Positions 11,146 to 21,679 of a DNA stretch of 64,000 nt are shown piece by piece; positions within the stretch are counted from its first letter, which is position 1; every line of letters begins with the position of its first letter. The notes under the pieces were generated by a model. That model did not search any database and was not told the DNA's origin. It saw nothing but the letters and a program-made list of their open reading frames with translations. Made by a program: the position numbers and the translations under genes. Origin of the DNA: Phytophthora sp. 'mugwort' (lineage: Eukaryota; Oomycota; Peronosporomycetes; Peronosporales; Peronosporaceae); assembly GCA_033558025.1 (NCBI GenBank), contig JAUCEF010000013.1, positions 3,589,001-3,653,000 of the forward strand, read 5' to 3'.

Positions 11146-11660
11146 TCATGTTTTCGAGCTGCCGTCGAAAATCCTCGGGGTCCTCCAAATACTTGTCCAT
11201 TTCATTCCCTTCGTATACTTTGTACCGTACAATCTGGCACGAATACTATTTGCAAAGTCTCGCCGGGTCTTATATTTCTCGAAAGCAGTCCACATTTCGC
11301 TCACATACGCGAACTTGCAGAATTTATTCGCATCCTTCGGAAGTAACCCATAGAGCAAAGTATCTCGCGCAAACAGGTTCCGCTCTTCATATGTGCGTTG
11401 CCGGTCGGTGTTCAGAGCATCAAGACCTTCTGTGCTGATAACAACATCCCAACAGCCTCGCTGTCTTAGATATGACTCCAAACGAGCCCGATACAAGTCA
11501 AAACCACCATCTGCATCATGCTTTTTTTAAAAAATGTTTTTGGTGCTTTGGTAGCCGCGGTTACTTTACGTACTGCCGGTTGACGTTCTGATGCTTGACC
11601 TTGTAGTTGCACTTGCTGCTGACCAGCATTACGCCCACCAGGAAGCGCACCAAACTCCAT
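11146..11660 (-). pseudogene. Copia gag
   Basis: A start codon at 11660 (MEFGALPGG) lies 42 bases after the primer-binding site. The Gln-rich N-terminus is followed, after a one-base shift near 11495, by YRARLESYLRQRGCWDVV and SEMWTAFEKYKTRRD. These are the retroelement gag (UBN2-type) signatures of copia. No zinc knuckle could be read downstream. Confidence 0.75.
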
Positions 11661-11701
11661 CTTGCTACTTACTAAAATGTCGAGTCTACACACAAGCCAC
11701 T

Positions 11702-11714
11702 TGGGCCCATAACC
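11702..11714 (-). promoter_or_regulatory. Copia primer-binding site matching initiator tRNA-Met anticodon arm
   Basis: The minus strand reads ggttatgggccca, the exact complement of tgggcccataacc. This is the anticodon stem-loop of eukaryotic initiator tRNA-Met (anticodon cat). Priming from an internal iMet fragment, not from the tRNA 3' end, is known for Drosophila copia and yeast Ty5. The site sits between LTR and gag, as expected. Confidence 0.75.
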
Positions 11715-11715
11715 T

Positions 11716-12010
11716 ACGAGAGGCGCAGTCGTACTCACAGCACTTAATAACGTGGAACTCCGGCCACATGAAGGCAAGTTCGGAATTGCGTCTCCGACAA
11801 ATACGGCGAGATCATAAGTGAAGAAACGATGTCAAACTGTACGAGTAATAGTTGGGCAGACGGATAGAAGATATGTGTAGTTCGAGGAAAAAACAATTGT
11901 TTGTTTGTTGTTTTAAGTGTTGTTGTGGGGGAAAGCATCTCGAGCGATAAAACCCCAGTTGACTACTCTTGACTATATGGCCGCAGCCATAGAGATGTAT
12001 ACACGCATGC
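11716..12010 (-). repeat. Probable copia 5' LTR (single copy)
   Basis: Inferred from position: the stretch lies directly upstream of the primer-binding site on the minus strand and has no coding frame. The inner end is set by the primer site. The outer end is a guess near the atgcatgcgtgtatac motif. No second copy is in the window, because the 3' half of the element is missing. Confidence 0.4.
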
Positions 12011-12157
12011 ATGAGGTGTTCGTAGAAATCCGCGGATCTCTTTCTCCAGAACTTTCTCCATCTCTTTCAAACTAGCACGGGAGAAGTGAAGACCCATGGA
12101 GCAGACATTGAAGCGTGCTTAGTGTAACTGCATCTGAATTGGACACTATTTTACTTA

Positions 12158-14790
12158 TTAACTTCGTTCTTGTGCGCTGCAACCAAGCCATGTTTCGTAT
12201 TTGGGATTGCAGATTGGTCCAATCTGCCTCTTAATCTGTTGACGACGCAGTTCGATGGTGTTGGGGTCTCCCATGCACGATATTGGCATGTATCGGTCGC
12301 TATAGCATATACCTGAGCTCGAATTTGTATTGCCACCTCGCCGTTCTACCGTGCACTGACGATACAAAATGCCGTCACATTGTTGTATACTCCGCTCGAG
12401 AGCTGCGTCGTGTTCAGCATCCGAAGGCATTGCGGGGAAGTTTGGATTATCTCCGGCTTTAGGCGGCGGTGGGCCTGGTGGACTCAAGCATATAGTCGAG
12501 TTAAACTTGTGGAAGAGTTCCAGGGTCCCTGTAGTGGCTGAAAGTCCCGGTGATAAGCAACCTCCGCAGCTTAAATCACATTTATGCAGGAAACCATTAC
12601 AGCAAAGGGGACAAGTCTCAAGCACCAAAGTTGTCAGTGTTTGCCGAGCTCGGGTAACCTCTGGAAAAGTCGTGAGCTTTGGCACCATCAAGGCAATCAT
12701 GGTTTCAAGGCGAGTTAGCTGTGCGAAGCCGGCAGGGAACGTGTCCAACGCCTCGAGCCTTGCAAGCGTAATCGATCTCAAGTTACTGAGACCATTAACG
12801 TCGGGTAGTTTTCGTAGCATCGAGTGAGCACCCAAATGGATAAATGTGAGCTTTTCCATTTTGGTGAAAAGTCCTTGGGGTAATGACGCAAGACTTGTTT
12901 CCTTTGCCTTGCCTTCAATGTGCAAAAACTCGAGCTCCTCGAACTCGCCAGCCCATACCGGCAGTGTGGTCGTATGCGTGAATACTAAATCTCTGCGATA
13001 TACACACAACGAAAGGTTAGTACGGCAGACAGTATTTTCCTTAATTTTCACAATATGTTGACGTACATGTGTTTAAGATGAGAACAACGGCGTAATTTGT
13101 CGGGTAGCTCGGGCAGTCGTCGGTTAATTAGCTGAAGGATCTCAAGGTCTCCAGATGCCGCTAGGTTAGCTACATCTATGGTAACATCGGGCGGGTCCTT
13201 CCAAGCTGAAAAGTTTGCTGGTGAGGGATCCACATCGATTAGCACACGGCACGGGCAGCTCCAAGTATTAATTTTGGTGCTGGAAAGCCACCAACGGTAA
13301 GCGTGAATTGTGCAACTCGGATATTCGTGACAAACCTTACGCGAACGATACACACTTCCCGAAACAAATATGACTGTACCCAAAGCGATCGCGATAAGCA
13401 CCAGTGCCAGAGGATGTTTTCGTGGATAAATGCTGCTCGGCACATTTATCTCGGAATCTGGGGGCGTCTTAGACCGAAGAAGTTCCACGAGGCGTCGAAG
13501 ATTGATGAGCAGCGTCACGTTATTGCCAATGCGAGCGATACACACACTAATCGACTGAAAGCGCAGTCCATCAAGACTTTTGTAGACTTTCGCCATCTGC
13601 TCGGGGTTTGCGTTCACTCGCGCTGCGTTTTGGAACGACCAGGACGGGAAAAAATCGGCCACAAGACGTTGACTTGCCCGATCGTAAGCGAAAGTGGCGA
13701 GGCAATAGCACAAAACTAGAACGGGAAACCCAACCGCTACAAGGAAATCCGACCTAGAAGAGTGGTTAATTAGTTTTCGTGAACACTTCACCTCATGTTC
13801 CCATTACGTACATTGAGTCCACGAAAGCTTCACAAATTCGTGAAGGCGGGGAGGGTAAATTCATAAGCGCGGCTACTACTACCGCATTCCACACGACAAT
13901 TAAAGTGCATGCTACAACAAGAGGCAACGGGAAACCTGCTTCAAGTGTTTGGTACAACGTCGAGAGCTGCAAGATTAAGTCGGTCACTTTTAGCCAGACT
14001 CGCTAGGCAAATTTCGTAAAAGTTAGTAATAAACATGACGATCAGTCTGTCGGTACGTGTATAGCATCCATACTCAAGCACTCACCGCAATTTTCCGGGC
14101 TTGGCTGCCCTTACGCCATAATTCTGAACACAGACCGCAAAATAAGGCACACAGAGTCCATACTTTTCCGTGTGATGGTGCTGCCATTTTTCCAAGGACT
14201 GGACGTTCCGGATGGATCGAGGCTAGAGTCTTGAGAGAGTGTTTCGAAAGTTGGTGGAGACCTGGTGGGGACGAAGCTTGAAGGACAATTTGTGGCCCTT
14301 TAATCGATGGCATTGTAGTCGCAATTCGCTGTCTTGCCCAGGCAAGAAGCATGACGCCTATGTAGGTATACCCCAAGGCCACAATTATGAGCCCAGCAAA
14401 GCTAAGAACTCGAAGTGATGAGGTCGGCTCTACCAGCATCCAGAAGGAACCGTGGTCAAGATCCTCAGTCCTCATAACGTAATTGATTGCCTCATTCGGT
14501 GCCATCGTCAACAGTAACAGCCAACATGTCCAGCTCAAACACCCTATCAGCATCACGAGTAACACTACGAAAAGTCCTCGTGACTGGTGCCATGTAGCGC
14601 TCTCTGGTCTTAACTGTCTACACTTTCGACTTTGTGAAGGTTCAAACGTTTCCTTGTCATTGGACAGGCTGGTGTCGTCCTCGTTATGACCGCTACTTCT
14701 TGTCCTGGATGTGGTACTTGATGGTGTAGGTCGAACATGTTGCTTTACTTGATGACGAATCCAGTCAGACGGCGGCACTACGCGTGCCAT
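12158..14790 (-). CDS. LRR polytopic membrane protein with C-terminal WLGC motif
   Basis: Four exons: 14086-14790, 13812-14002, 13067-13753 and 12158-12992, encoding 805 residues. Donors gtgagt, gtacgt and gtacgt pair with tag, tag and cag acceptors, and branch-like ctaac/taac is visible. Exons 1-3 hold about five to six hydrophobic segments (GLFVVLLVMLIGCLSWTCWL; LIIVALGYTYIGVMLLAW; LVVACTLIVVWNAVVVAALM; LALVLIAIALGTVIFVSG). Exons 3-4 form leucine-rich repeats (LEILQLINRRLPELPDKL; LEFLHIEG; LTFIHLGA; LRSITLARLEAL). The repeats end in a Cys-rich tail and NPKYETWLGC close to the C-terminus. The WLGC domain is an oomycete annotation of unknown function. A receptor-like role at a membrane is inferred from the architecture. 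The start is ATG at 14788-14790. Confidence 0.88.
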
Positions 14791-15058
14791 TTGCGCTCAG
14801 GAATCCAACCTACAACGAGAAGCTGTTTGTTTCACTACTACGTACTCAAAGTAGGAGTTCCTCGGACCTCCTCGTGGTATGTTTGTGTTGGCAGCTAATA
14901 AAACGAGAACGACAACACTTTTCAATTATTTTAGCGTGTCCCCCCGTGGAGCTGTTAGAAGATGAAATTGGAGCGTAAGAACTAACCTCATGCAAATTAA
15001 GAATGGCGCACGATATATATGGGGAAAGGGGGACTTACAGCAGTGTTGCGTTTGCGAC

Positions 15059-16114
15059 TTATGCCGTCGGATTCACACTTGTAGCTGACGACACACAGGG
15101 ACTGGAGCGAGCAGCCTGCTGCGAAATGGAATGTAGATCTTTAATCTTTTCCTTGGACGCCGATCGGTTCTCTTCCGTGGTCACGGCTGCTCCGGATTTG
15201 CTTGTCTTGAGGGGGATTCGGCTTGTCTTGCTGCTGGAAGCTGCGTTAGTAGCTGCATCTTCTTCGGTGTACACACCATTATTTTCCTTACCGGCCGTGC
15301 TCTCATGCTGTGTCTTCTGCGCCAACGCAGGTCGGGGCTTGCGCGCAGACGTAGCCATTGAGGTCTTGATAGGAGACGCTGTGCGTGCTCCACGATCCAA
15401 ATTCAGCGAGCCCTTGGGCGCAAAGCTGGACTCGACGGTCAAGGGTGGTAGCGGTCCAGTGTACGGCGTGTAGTTAAAGTGAGGACGCGATGTCTTGGCC
15501 GTCGTCGCCGGCGTCTTGGGAGCCGGCATTGACGCGCGCTGAGCCTTCGCTGGCGTACGCTTGGGGTGAAGAGGCTTCTGCACCGGTGTGGACGTCGGCA
15601 TTGCATTGGCGTGTGCGTGATCCCTAGCGACTGCAGCTGTACGACTGGCGGACGACTCCGTGGGTCTCGCAAAAGAGAACTCCCTCGTTTTAGTCGGAGC
15701 CTTCTTGGCGCTGCCATTACGCTTTGTACCGGGCGTTTTCATCAACGCAGAGGCCCGCGCCTTCTTGTTCTTCTCGTGCTCCAAGATGGAAGGCTCCACC
15801 ACTGCGTTGCGTGTGTGAAGGGCGTCAAACTTCCTCTTGGTGGCAGACGTGGAAGCCGAAGTCGTCGTCTGACTCGACGTCTTCATTTTCTTTGGCTTCG
15901 CCGGTGTCTTCTCCTTCTCTTGTTTCTTCTCCTCCTGTTGATCCTTCTCGATTTCCTTCCCTTCGTCCTTCCCCTCTGTCTTCTGCTTCTTGTCAGTGGA
16001 GTTCACAACTTCCTCCTCCATCTCGGTGTCCTCCGTCTCTTTCTCTCGCGACGCGGACGGAGACGAGGGTTGCTCCGTCTGCTCCTGTTCCTCCTTATGC
16101 AGCGTTGTCGACAT
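15059..16114 (-). CDS. Basic, Lys/Ser/Ala-rich protein, possibly spindle-associated
   Basis: A single exon of 351 residues from the ATG at 16112-16114; an in-frame upstream ATG at 16195 lies before the promoter palindrome and is less likely. Residues 1-90 are Glu/Lys-rich and disordered. After that the protein is very basic with repeated Lys-Thr-Pro and Ser-Pro sites (possible CDK targets). Two conserved-looking islands stand out: TREFSFARPTESSASR and PHFNYTPYTGPLPPLTVESS. The second resembles the microtubule-binding motif of NuSAP-like proteins only loosely. A perfect double TTGGCGC (E2F-type) site 60-75 bases upstream suggests cell-cycle expression. Coding is well supported, function is not. 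Confidence 0.75.
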   Translation of the reverse strand: MSTTLHKEEQEQTEQPSSPSASREKETEDTEMEEEVVNSTDKKQKTEGKDEGKEIEKDQQEEKKQEKEKTPAKPKKMKTSSQTTTSASTSATKRKFDALHTRNAVVEPSILEHEKNKKARASALMKTPGTKRNGSAKKAPTKTREFSFARPTESSASRTAAVARDHAHANAMPTSTPVQKPLHPKRTPAKAQRASMPAPKTPATTAKTSRPHFNYTPYTGPLPPLTVESSFAPKGSLNLDRGARTASPIKTSMATSARKPRPALAQKTQHESTAGKENNGVYTEEDAATNAASSSKTSRIPLKTSKSGAAVTTEENRSASKEKIKDLHSISQQAARSSPCVSSATSVNPTA

Positions 16115-16174
16115 GGCTGTTAGTGTTATTCTAACGGCGCGCGCTCTAAGGTGCTGATCGAAGACTGGACGTGA

Positions 16175-16189
16175 GCGCCAAGTTGGCGC
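16175..16189. promoter_or_regulatory. Palindromic E2F-like site
   Basis: gcgccaa-g-ttggcgc is a perfect 7-bp inverted repeat with a 1-nt centre. Each arm is an E2F/DP-type TTGGCGC box. It lies 61 bases upstream of the ATG at 16114 on the minus strand, where a core promoter is expected. Confidence 0.55.
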
Positions 16190-16345
16190 GTTCAAAATTT
16201 AAAAGCGGGCTAATTTATGTTGCGCTTACATCGTAATGTTGCAGCAGCTGTTCACAGACGTGTTATGAACACCAGACGATAACTTTAACATGGCTACACT
16301 CGTTAGTTGCAGTTACTAGTTGCTACCAGGTAGTACACACATGAG

Positions 16346-19300
16346 TCAGCGTAGAGCAGCCGCTAGTTTGTCTTGCTGCGCCGAGTTGAGCTTCGATGCT
16401 GCGTTAGAAACTGCAGCGGGTCCTAACGTTCTGCGAAGTTGCTTTAATAGCCTCGCGTTCGCTTCTTTCACGCCGCTTTTGGCTTCTTTGAGTAGCTCCA
16501 GCGCCAAGGGCAGCACATGGCGAGTTAACACGTAGCTTCCTTTGTCATCGGAATTCTGCGCTGTCAACTGCGTTAAGGTATCGAGGAGCATTGGGATCAC
16601 ACGTGACGTGGCTTTGCGAGTTTGTATCGCAAACTGTTGGCACAATGCGCGGGTGTCCACGTGTACACAAAGCTGCTGCATCACTGACTGAGCCAGCAAC
16701 GACGTCCGAGCGTTCGCGAGGTTTTTGGTAAGTACAGGAACGAAATTCGGCAGCACCTGCTCCATGCCTCCACCCACAGAGGGGACGATCCTATCCATGC
16801 ACTCGAGTGCGAGTACAGTCACCTTGGCATTGCCGTCGTCCAAGCGTTTAATGAGCTGGTCGAACAGGTTCAGCATCTGACCGCTTTCGACAAGTGTCGA
16901 TGCACAATCACAGATGAAATCGGTCGTCTCATTTAGCGCGTCAAAACGGTCTTTCCAGTTGCTGCTGTCCAACTTGGTTTCGAGTCGTAGCAACTCGCCA
17001 ACGTCCATCTTGGACCGAGTTCCGGTACTCGATGGGGGCGGCGACGTTCGACTCGAAGGCTGCTTCGTGATCTTCCTAGCTCGAGGAGGGACTGTCGACG
17101 GCTCCCGTTTCTTGGTAGCAGGAGGAGATGCGGACAGCGATACGACGTCAGACACGCTTGAAGGCGTGGGAAACACCGGTGGCGCATACGCGACTCTCCC
17201 ACGTAGCACACTGTCGACTTTTACCTGTGCTGATGCCGGTAGGAATCGCTTGATCCGCTCGCCTGACATATGCTGCTCGTAGTGTAAGTACAAGACCGAC
17301 TGCTTTGCGACGTCCCGCACGTCGTTATGCGAGTCTTCCAGGCAGCGACCGACCAATTGAAGAATTAAAGGCAGATCTTTGCTTACTTGGATGTTGTCCG
17401 TCTGTCCCATGATAAATGCGTGAATACCGCGCGCAACTTCCCGGCGGATTGGGACGGCTTTGCTGCTAAGATGTGACCCCAAGGCTGAGAGCACTCGAGA
17501 ACTTGAACAATTTAGCGCTACCGCATGGAGCGAAGCTGTTGCTGACTCGCACACGAACGTGTTCGAGTCTCCACAACGTTTAAGCAGTACAGGGACAATA
17601 CTTTCCACCTCGGAATCCACTGCTCGACTGAAAGCTGCACACATGGATTCTAATGCCAACAAGGCATTCTTTGAGACCGACGAACGTAGATTCGGTACTT
17701 GTTTCATGATTTCCGCGACGATCGCGTGCACCTTGGCTGCGTCAATCATGTTCGCGTGGTGCATCGCAAGTCGCCGTACTGTACTCAGCGCGTCAAAGTT
17801 TGTCTCCCAGTCGTTGCTCTGAAGTTGAGGGAGAACTTTGCTTAGTTCCAGCTTGGGATTTTTCAGTGGAGTGATCTCTTGCGGCTCCAGGTACCGTGGC
17901 TCCTGCTTACCTGAAGGTCTTGACTTGTTCTCAGCTTCATCCATTGTGTCATTGCCTTGCATCTTTGCAGGCTTTTTCCACGCCTTGGACATGTCATTTT
18001 CCCGTGCTCGTACCCGTTCTGTTGCTGGTACGGACGTAAGGTTGCTAGTATTAGCTTGGACATCGCGTTTAGCCTTCGCCTCCAGTCGTTTTCGTGTTGC
18101 CAGGGACATGACATGCTCGCCGTCGTTTCTCTTTGTTGATCGAATGTCATTGTTGTCAAACTCTGCGGGGTTTTCTTGCTCCATGAAGCTTTGGCAGGTC
18201 TGATCAGGAGCATCTGAAGTAGCCATTGGACGAATGGGACGCTCATCAGAGGATGGATGTGACGGAGACAAGCTTCCTGCGTCTTCTCCCAGCTCTATCT
18301 GCCGCTCGATAAACTTGGATTTGAGTGGGCGATCCTCGTAATTCCGTGTATCACTTTGCAAGCTTTGCAGTTGCTGAGGGCTAAGCTGGATCGGTTGCCG
18401 GGGTGAAGTTGTAAATGCATCTGATGATGGTAACGCTACCGCCACTCGACTCGGATGGACGCGTTTGTCTCTCGGAGACTGGCACAGTATTACGTCCTTG
18501 CTTTGAACTTGAGCGTCGACGTCATCGATGGGATTGTGAGTAGATTGTTCGGGTGAACTTTGAGATCGCGGTAGCAACGGCAGCTTAAAATCCGTTGTGT
18601 TGGTATTTCCTGGTTGGGTTATCGTGAATTCTTGACTGTTAGGGCGTCGTACTCGCTTTGTGCGAGGTTGGTGAAGTTGATCCATTTTCTTTCTCAAGGC
18701 AGAAAGTTTCTCCTTGATATCGACTGTCGTGGGGCCCTCTTCACTGCTTGTTGTCCGACAACTAGCACCGCCATTGACGTCAGCCTTTGCTTGGTCAAAG
18801 TAAGACCGATCACTGAGGCTTCCTCCGATTTTCACTGTACCGTTGACGAGTCTGGCGGATTCGTTCGTTAAATTACCAGGGCGGCGATTCTCGAAGAATT
18901 TTGGTTCATCGTTTGCCACCAGCATTCTCAGCTCCGAGACACCATCAAGAGACTGTTCTACACTCGACGCAAGTCGATTCGATTGGTTTGAGCTCGTCCT
19001 AGTGGTCGCAGGTGGATTTATTCGCGGTGTGTAATTGGATCGAAGTTCAGGGACTTGCTTTCGGCGCAATCGAGCACGCAACGCAGCCCAGTCGATTCGC
19101 TCGGAAACATATTCGTCGTCAATAAAGGTCTCCAGTAACGCGTAAATGTTGGAGCGGCATACTATCGCGACCACAGCAGCCGCTTCCAAGGCTAAATCAC
19201 GGACACGTGCGTTCGTGTCGCTAAGCAAGCGACCCAGTGTCTGTACGACGTATTCGTTCGGGGCGTAGTTTGCAGAGAGGAGACCTTCACGGTTATAAAT

Positions 19301-20857
19301 GAGAAGCAGTACAACCCAAACTTTCTCTGCTTCTTCTCGCACTTGCGAGCGTCGGTGCCGAAGTGAAGTCGATGCTAACACCTGCTCGATGGAGTTTACG
19401 CTAACACATCCACTTTCGAAGACCTGGCCGAGCAGAGTATACACAAAGCCCTCCATTTCATCGTCATCTCCAGCGAAATTTGCCGCGGTTTCAATCATGG
19501 GGGCAAGCATCTTTGTCATGTAAAATGCTGCTCCTGTTTGACTTGTGCTCCTGTTGTCACGCCTACCGAATGTTTCGTTGTCGTCGTCAGAATCACTCTG
19601 TGCGGTCTCATTATCATGTTGTCGCGGTGGACTCAGCTTGCGGAATAATATTTGGGTGATCTGAAGTGCTCGTTTAACGAGATGTACGTCGACATCTTGT
19701 GTAAGATGCACCAGAATGTCAAAGAGGTTCTCCAGTTCAGCCATCCTTTTGGCTCGCTCCTCCGCTGTAAGTCCACGTAATGTGTCTGCACTCACCTCCT
19801 TGCAGCTAGCGTACAGCTTTTCTACAGCTGCTGCTCGCATCTTCCAGTCTGCATTGGAGTTGCTTGTGCTGGTAGTTAGTGTCCTTACGATACCAGCTTT
19901 CAAGAAGCCGAAGAGTAAATCATCAGTCAAATCCAGAGGGTGAACTTTCGAGGGAGAACGTCGTGAAGCTGTAGATGTCGCATCGCTTCTCAATTCCTCA
20001 CGCAAATCACTGGAAGATGATGTAGCAGACGTCGGTCTTGAAGACTGGAGGGGTGAAGCTGGAGGCGGAGAGGCTGTGCATGCGTGCAAGAAGTCTGCGA
20101 TCGGCTCTTGGTGCTTCTGTAGTGTCCGTTTGTCTTCGCCACTAAGAAACTTCCTCACGTCGGTGGTAAAATTACTGCCCCAGTACGACTCGAGTTTGGC
20201 GAGAGCTTCCTCGGCCGCTATGACCACTTGTTTGTTGGCGTCTTCCAATGCTGGTATGATAGCCTGTACCAGAGCCACAATAAGTGTTTTGTCTCCTCGA
20301 CCGATTGCACTTCTTGTAGGATCTTGTCGATTTGTCCTTGAGCGCTTCAAGAATCGCTCGTCGAGCAGTCGCATCAAGACAAGGAGCGAGGCTTCACGTA
20401 CCGATCCACGACCACTTCCTAGTCCAATGTTGACGAGCAGGTCGGCGACAGCTTGCAGATCATTTGTGACGTTCGTAAATCTCCGAAAGACTTGGAACAT
20501 TTCTTCATAAAGAGTATCAGATTCCTCGTCACTATCCCCATCTCGCTCATAGTTCTTGCGTTTCTTCGGTAGAATCGGGATTAAATGCGGCAGGATGGAT
20601 GACATGATTTGGTCAACGCTATCTCCGAGCGAGACCATCACGTCTCCTAGCAACCTCAACGCTTCAATAGCCACGTGAGGCTGGAGTTCGCCAACGATTC
20701 GTCTGCGGACGCACTGCAAAAAGCGCCGTGTGTTGCGGACAGGAAAGTGAGAGGTTTCCACTGCTGCGATCCTCCGGAGCTTCAGCAACGTATTCCATCG
20801 CACGTTAGTATCGTCATCCTCTAGTTGATACACGAGTGTGTCCACGCTGGTCTCCAT
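16346..20857 (-). CDS. TOG-array protein, TOGARAM/Crescerin-like
   Basis: An intronless gene of 1503 residues from METSVDTLVYQ (ATG ending at 20857); an upstream in-frame ATG at 20911 adds 18 residues. Four TOG/HEAT blocks are visible: about 1-260 (DDDTNVRWNTLLKLRRIAAV), 310-600 (NADWKMRAAAVEKLY through DTNARVRDLALEAAAVV), 1000-1230 (LQSNDWETNFDALSTVRRLA) and 1295-1500 (LDSSNWKDRFDALNETTDFI). The first two and last two are separated by a 400-residue disordered linker. This 2+2 arrangement is that of TOGARAM/Crescerin, which promotes tubulin assembly in cilia. A flagellated zoospore stage explains its presence. CLASP is the alternative, but the linker and C-terminal TOG pair fit TOGARAM better. 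Confidence 0.88.
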   Translation of the reverse strand: METSVDTLVYQLEDDDTNVRWNTLLKLRRIAAVETSHFPVRNTRRFLQCVRRRIVGELQPHVAIEALRLLGDVMVSLGDSVDQIMSSILPHLIPILPKKRKNYERDGDSDEESDTLYEEMFQVFRRFTNVTNDLQAVADLLVNIGLGSGRGSVREASLLVLMRLLDERFLKRSRTNRQDPTRSAIGRGDKTLIVALVQAIIPALEDANKQVVIAAEEALAKLESYWGSNFTTDVRKFLSGEDKRTLQKHQEPIADFLHACTASPPPASPLQSSRPTSATSSSSDLREELRSDATSTASRRSPSKVHPLDLTDDLLFGFLKAGIVRTLTTSTSNSNADWKMRAAAVEKLYASCKEVSADTLRGLTAEERAKRMAELENLFDILVHLTQDVDVHLVKRALQITQILFRKLSPPRQHDNETAQSDSDDDNETFGRRDNRSTSQTGAAFYMTKMLAPMIETAANFAGDDDEMEGFVYTLLGQVFESGCVSVNSIEQVLASTSLRHRRSQVREEAEKVWVVLLLIYNREGLLSANYAPNEYVVQTLGRLLSDTNARVRDLALEAAAVVAIVCRSNIYALLETFIDDEYVSERIDWAALRARLRRKQVPELRSNYTPRINPPATTRTSSNQSNRLASSVEQSLDGVSELRMLVANDEPKFFENRRPGNLTNESARLVNGTVKIGGSLSDRSYFDQAKADVNGGASCRTTSSEEGPTTVDIKEKLSALRKKMDQLHQPRTKRVRRPNSQEFTITQPGNTNTTDFKLPLLPRSQSSPEQSTHNPIDDVDAQVQSKDVILCQSPRDKRVHPSRVAVALPSSDAFTTSPRQPIQLSPQQLQSLQSDTRNYEDRPLKSKFIERQIELGEDAGSLSPSHPSSDERPIRPMATSDAPDQTCQSFMEQENPAEFDNNDIRSTKRNDGEHVMSLATRKRLEAKAKRDVQANTSNLTSVPATERVRARENDMSKAWKKPAKMQGNDTMDEAENKSRPSGKQEPRYLEPQEITPLKNPKLELSKVLPQLQSNDWETNFDALSTVRRLAMHHANMIDAAKVHAIVAEIMKQVPNLRSSVSKNALLALESMCAAFSRAVDSEVESIVPVLLKRCGDSNTFVCESATASLHAVALNCSSSRVLSALGSHLSSKAVPIRREVARGIHAFIMGQTDNIQVSKDLPLILQLVGRCLEDSHNDVRDVAKQSVLYLHYEQHMSGERIKRFLPASAQVKVDSVLRGRVAYAPPVFPTPSSVSDVVSLSASPPATKKREPSTVPPRARKITKQPSSRTSPPPSSTGTRSKMDVGELLRLETKLDSSNWKDRFDALNETTDFICDCASTLVESGQMLNLFDQLIKRLDDGNAKVTVLALECMDRIVPSVGGGMEQVLPNFVPVLTKNLANARTSLLAQSVMQQLCVHVDTRALCQQFAIQTRKATSRVIPMLLDTLTQLTAQNSDDKGSYVLTRHVLPLALELLKEAKSGVKEANARLLKQLRRTLGPAAVSNAASKLNSAQQDKLAAALR

Positions 20858-20911
20858 CAAGTTGTACGTGGTAGAGTGGGAGTGTAACCTGGCAATGTCA
20901 GGATAGCACAA

Positions 20912-21679
20912 CGAGTTTGGGTCCTTGGTTTAGCATTGGCTTCTCGTTCAGCGAGTAGCTGTCAGCAATCCCATGGCCTGAAAACGTCAATATCCGTTAC
21001 TCCCAATGACTAGAAATCGCAAAAATATAGGTGTAACGACACCAACGCCTTCAACTTGCGATCAATCTTTCTCTATTGAAAACACATTCGACACTGCAAT
21101 CGAAGCGTAAGACAAGCCAACTTACAGACAAACAACACGCCCTACTTCTGCCCTGTGCTGACAGCGTTGCTATCTTTTAAGTGCTAGTGGTGAGAACGGG
21201 CAACCACTTACTTTTACTCTCGGCTCTCCCTTTAATCTTCCGTCTGGCTCTTCTTGCCTTTATGCTTCACAAGGTCACAAGAACAAACGTGCGCTCATAC
21301 AGCCACTACGGGCTGGCTTGCACTAGGCTCCTCTTCTCTTCGAGGGTTCCGTCGTCTTTACAGACAGTTCGCCATTTTGGTAGTTCATTGTAGTCCACAC
21401 GCCATTTCGTTCTTGCTTTCCTTTCCTCACATTGTACATACTCATACTAACCGACAATCACCAACTGTGAACACCGGCCGTTTGTTCGTTCACCACTTCG
21501 CCTGATTCCATCTTCATACGCGCAAGCCGAAGACGAAGTCGAGCGAGGCTCGTCCCGTCGCGGTCGAACAGAGCAGAAGACTTCTTTCATCTCCGGTTGT
21601 TGCGATCCGCGAACATTTTGATTTCCTCAAAAATACGTGCTGCATACAGTTTAAAAAAACAAGTATCGTCAGTCTCAAT
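20912..21679. other. Intergenic region
   Basis: Lies between the 5' end of the TOG gene and the 3' end of the kinase gene, both minus strand, so it holds the promoter of the first and the 3' flank of the second. Overlapping short frames show no domain. No RNA gene seen. Confidence 0.6.

Larger units (their letters stand above)
9079..12010 (-). mobile_element. Truncated Ty1/copia retrotransposon
   Basis: Minus-strand order is LTR (about 12010-11716), primer-binding site, gag, protease, integrase and the acidic linker, ending at 9079 before the reverse transcriptase. RT, RNase H and the 3' LTR are missing. The end abuts gypsy RT sequence on the same strand, giving a chimeric array. Frames are shifted several times, so the element is dead. 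Confidence 0.8.

Noticed and set aside
15566..16134. Long plus-strand frames rich in Arg, Leu and Ser
   Set aside because: Shadows of the Lys/Glu/Ala-rich minus-strand gene; composition mirrors its codons and no domain is present.
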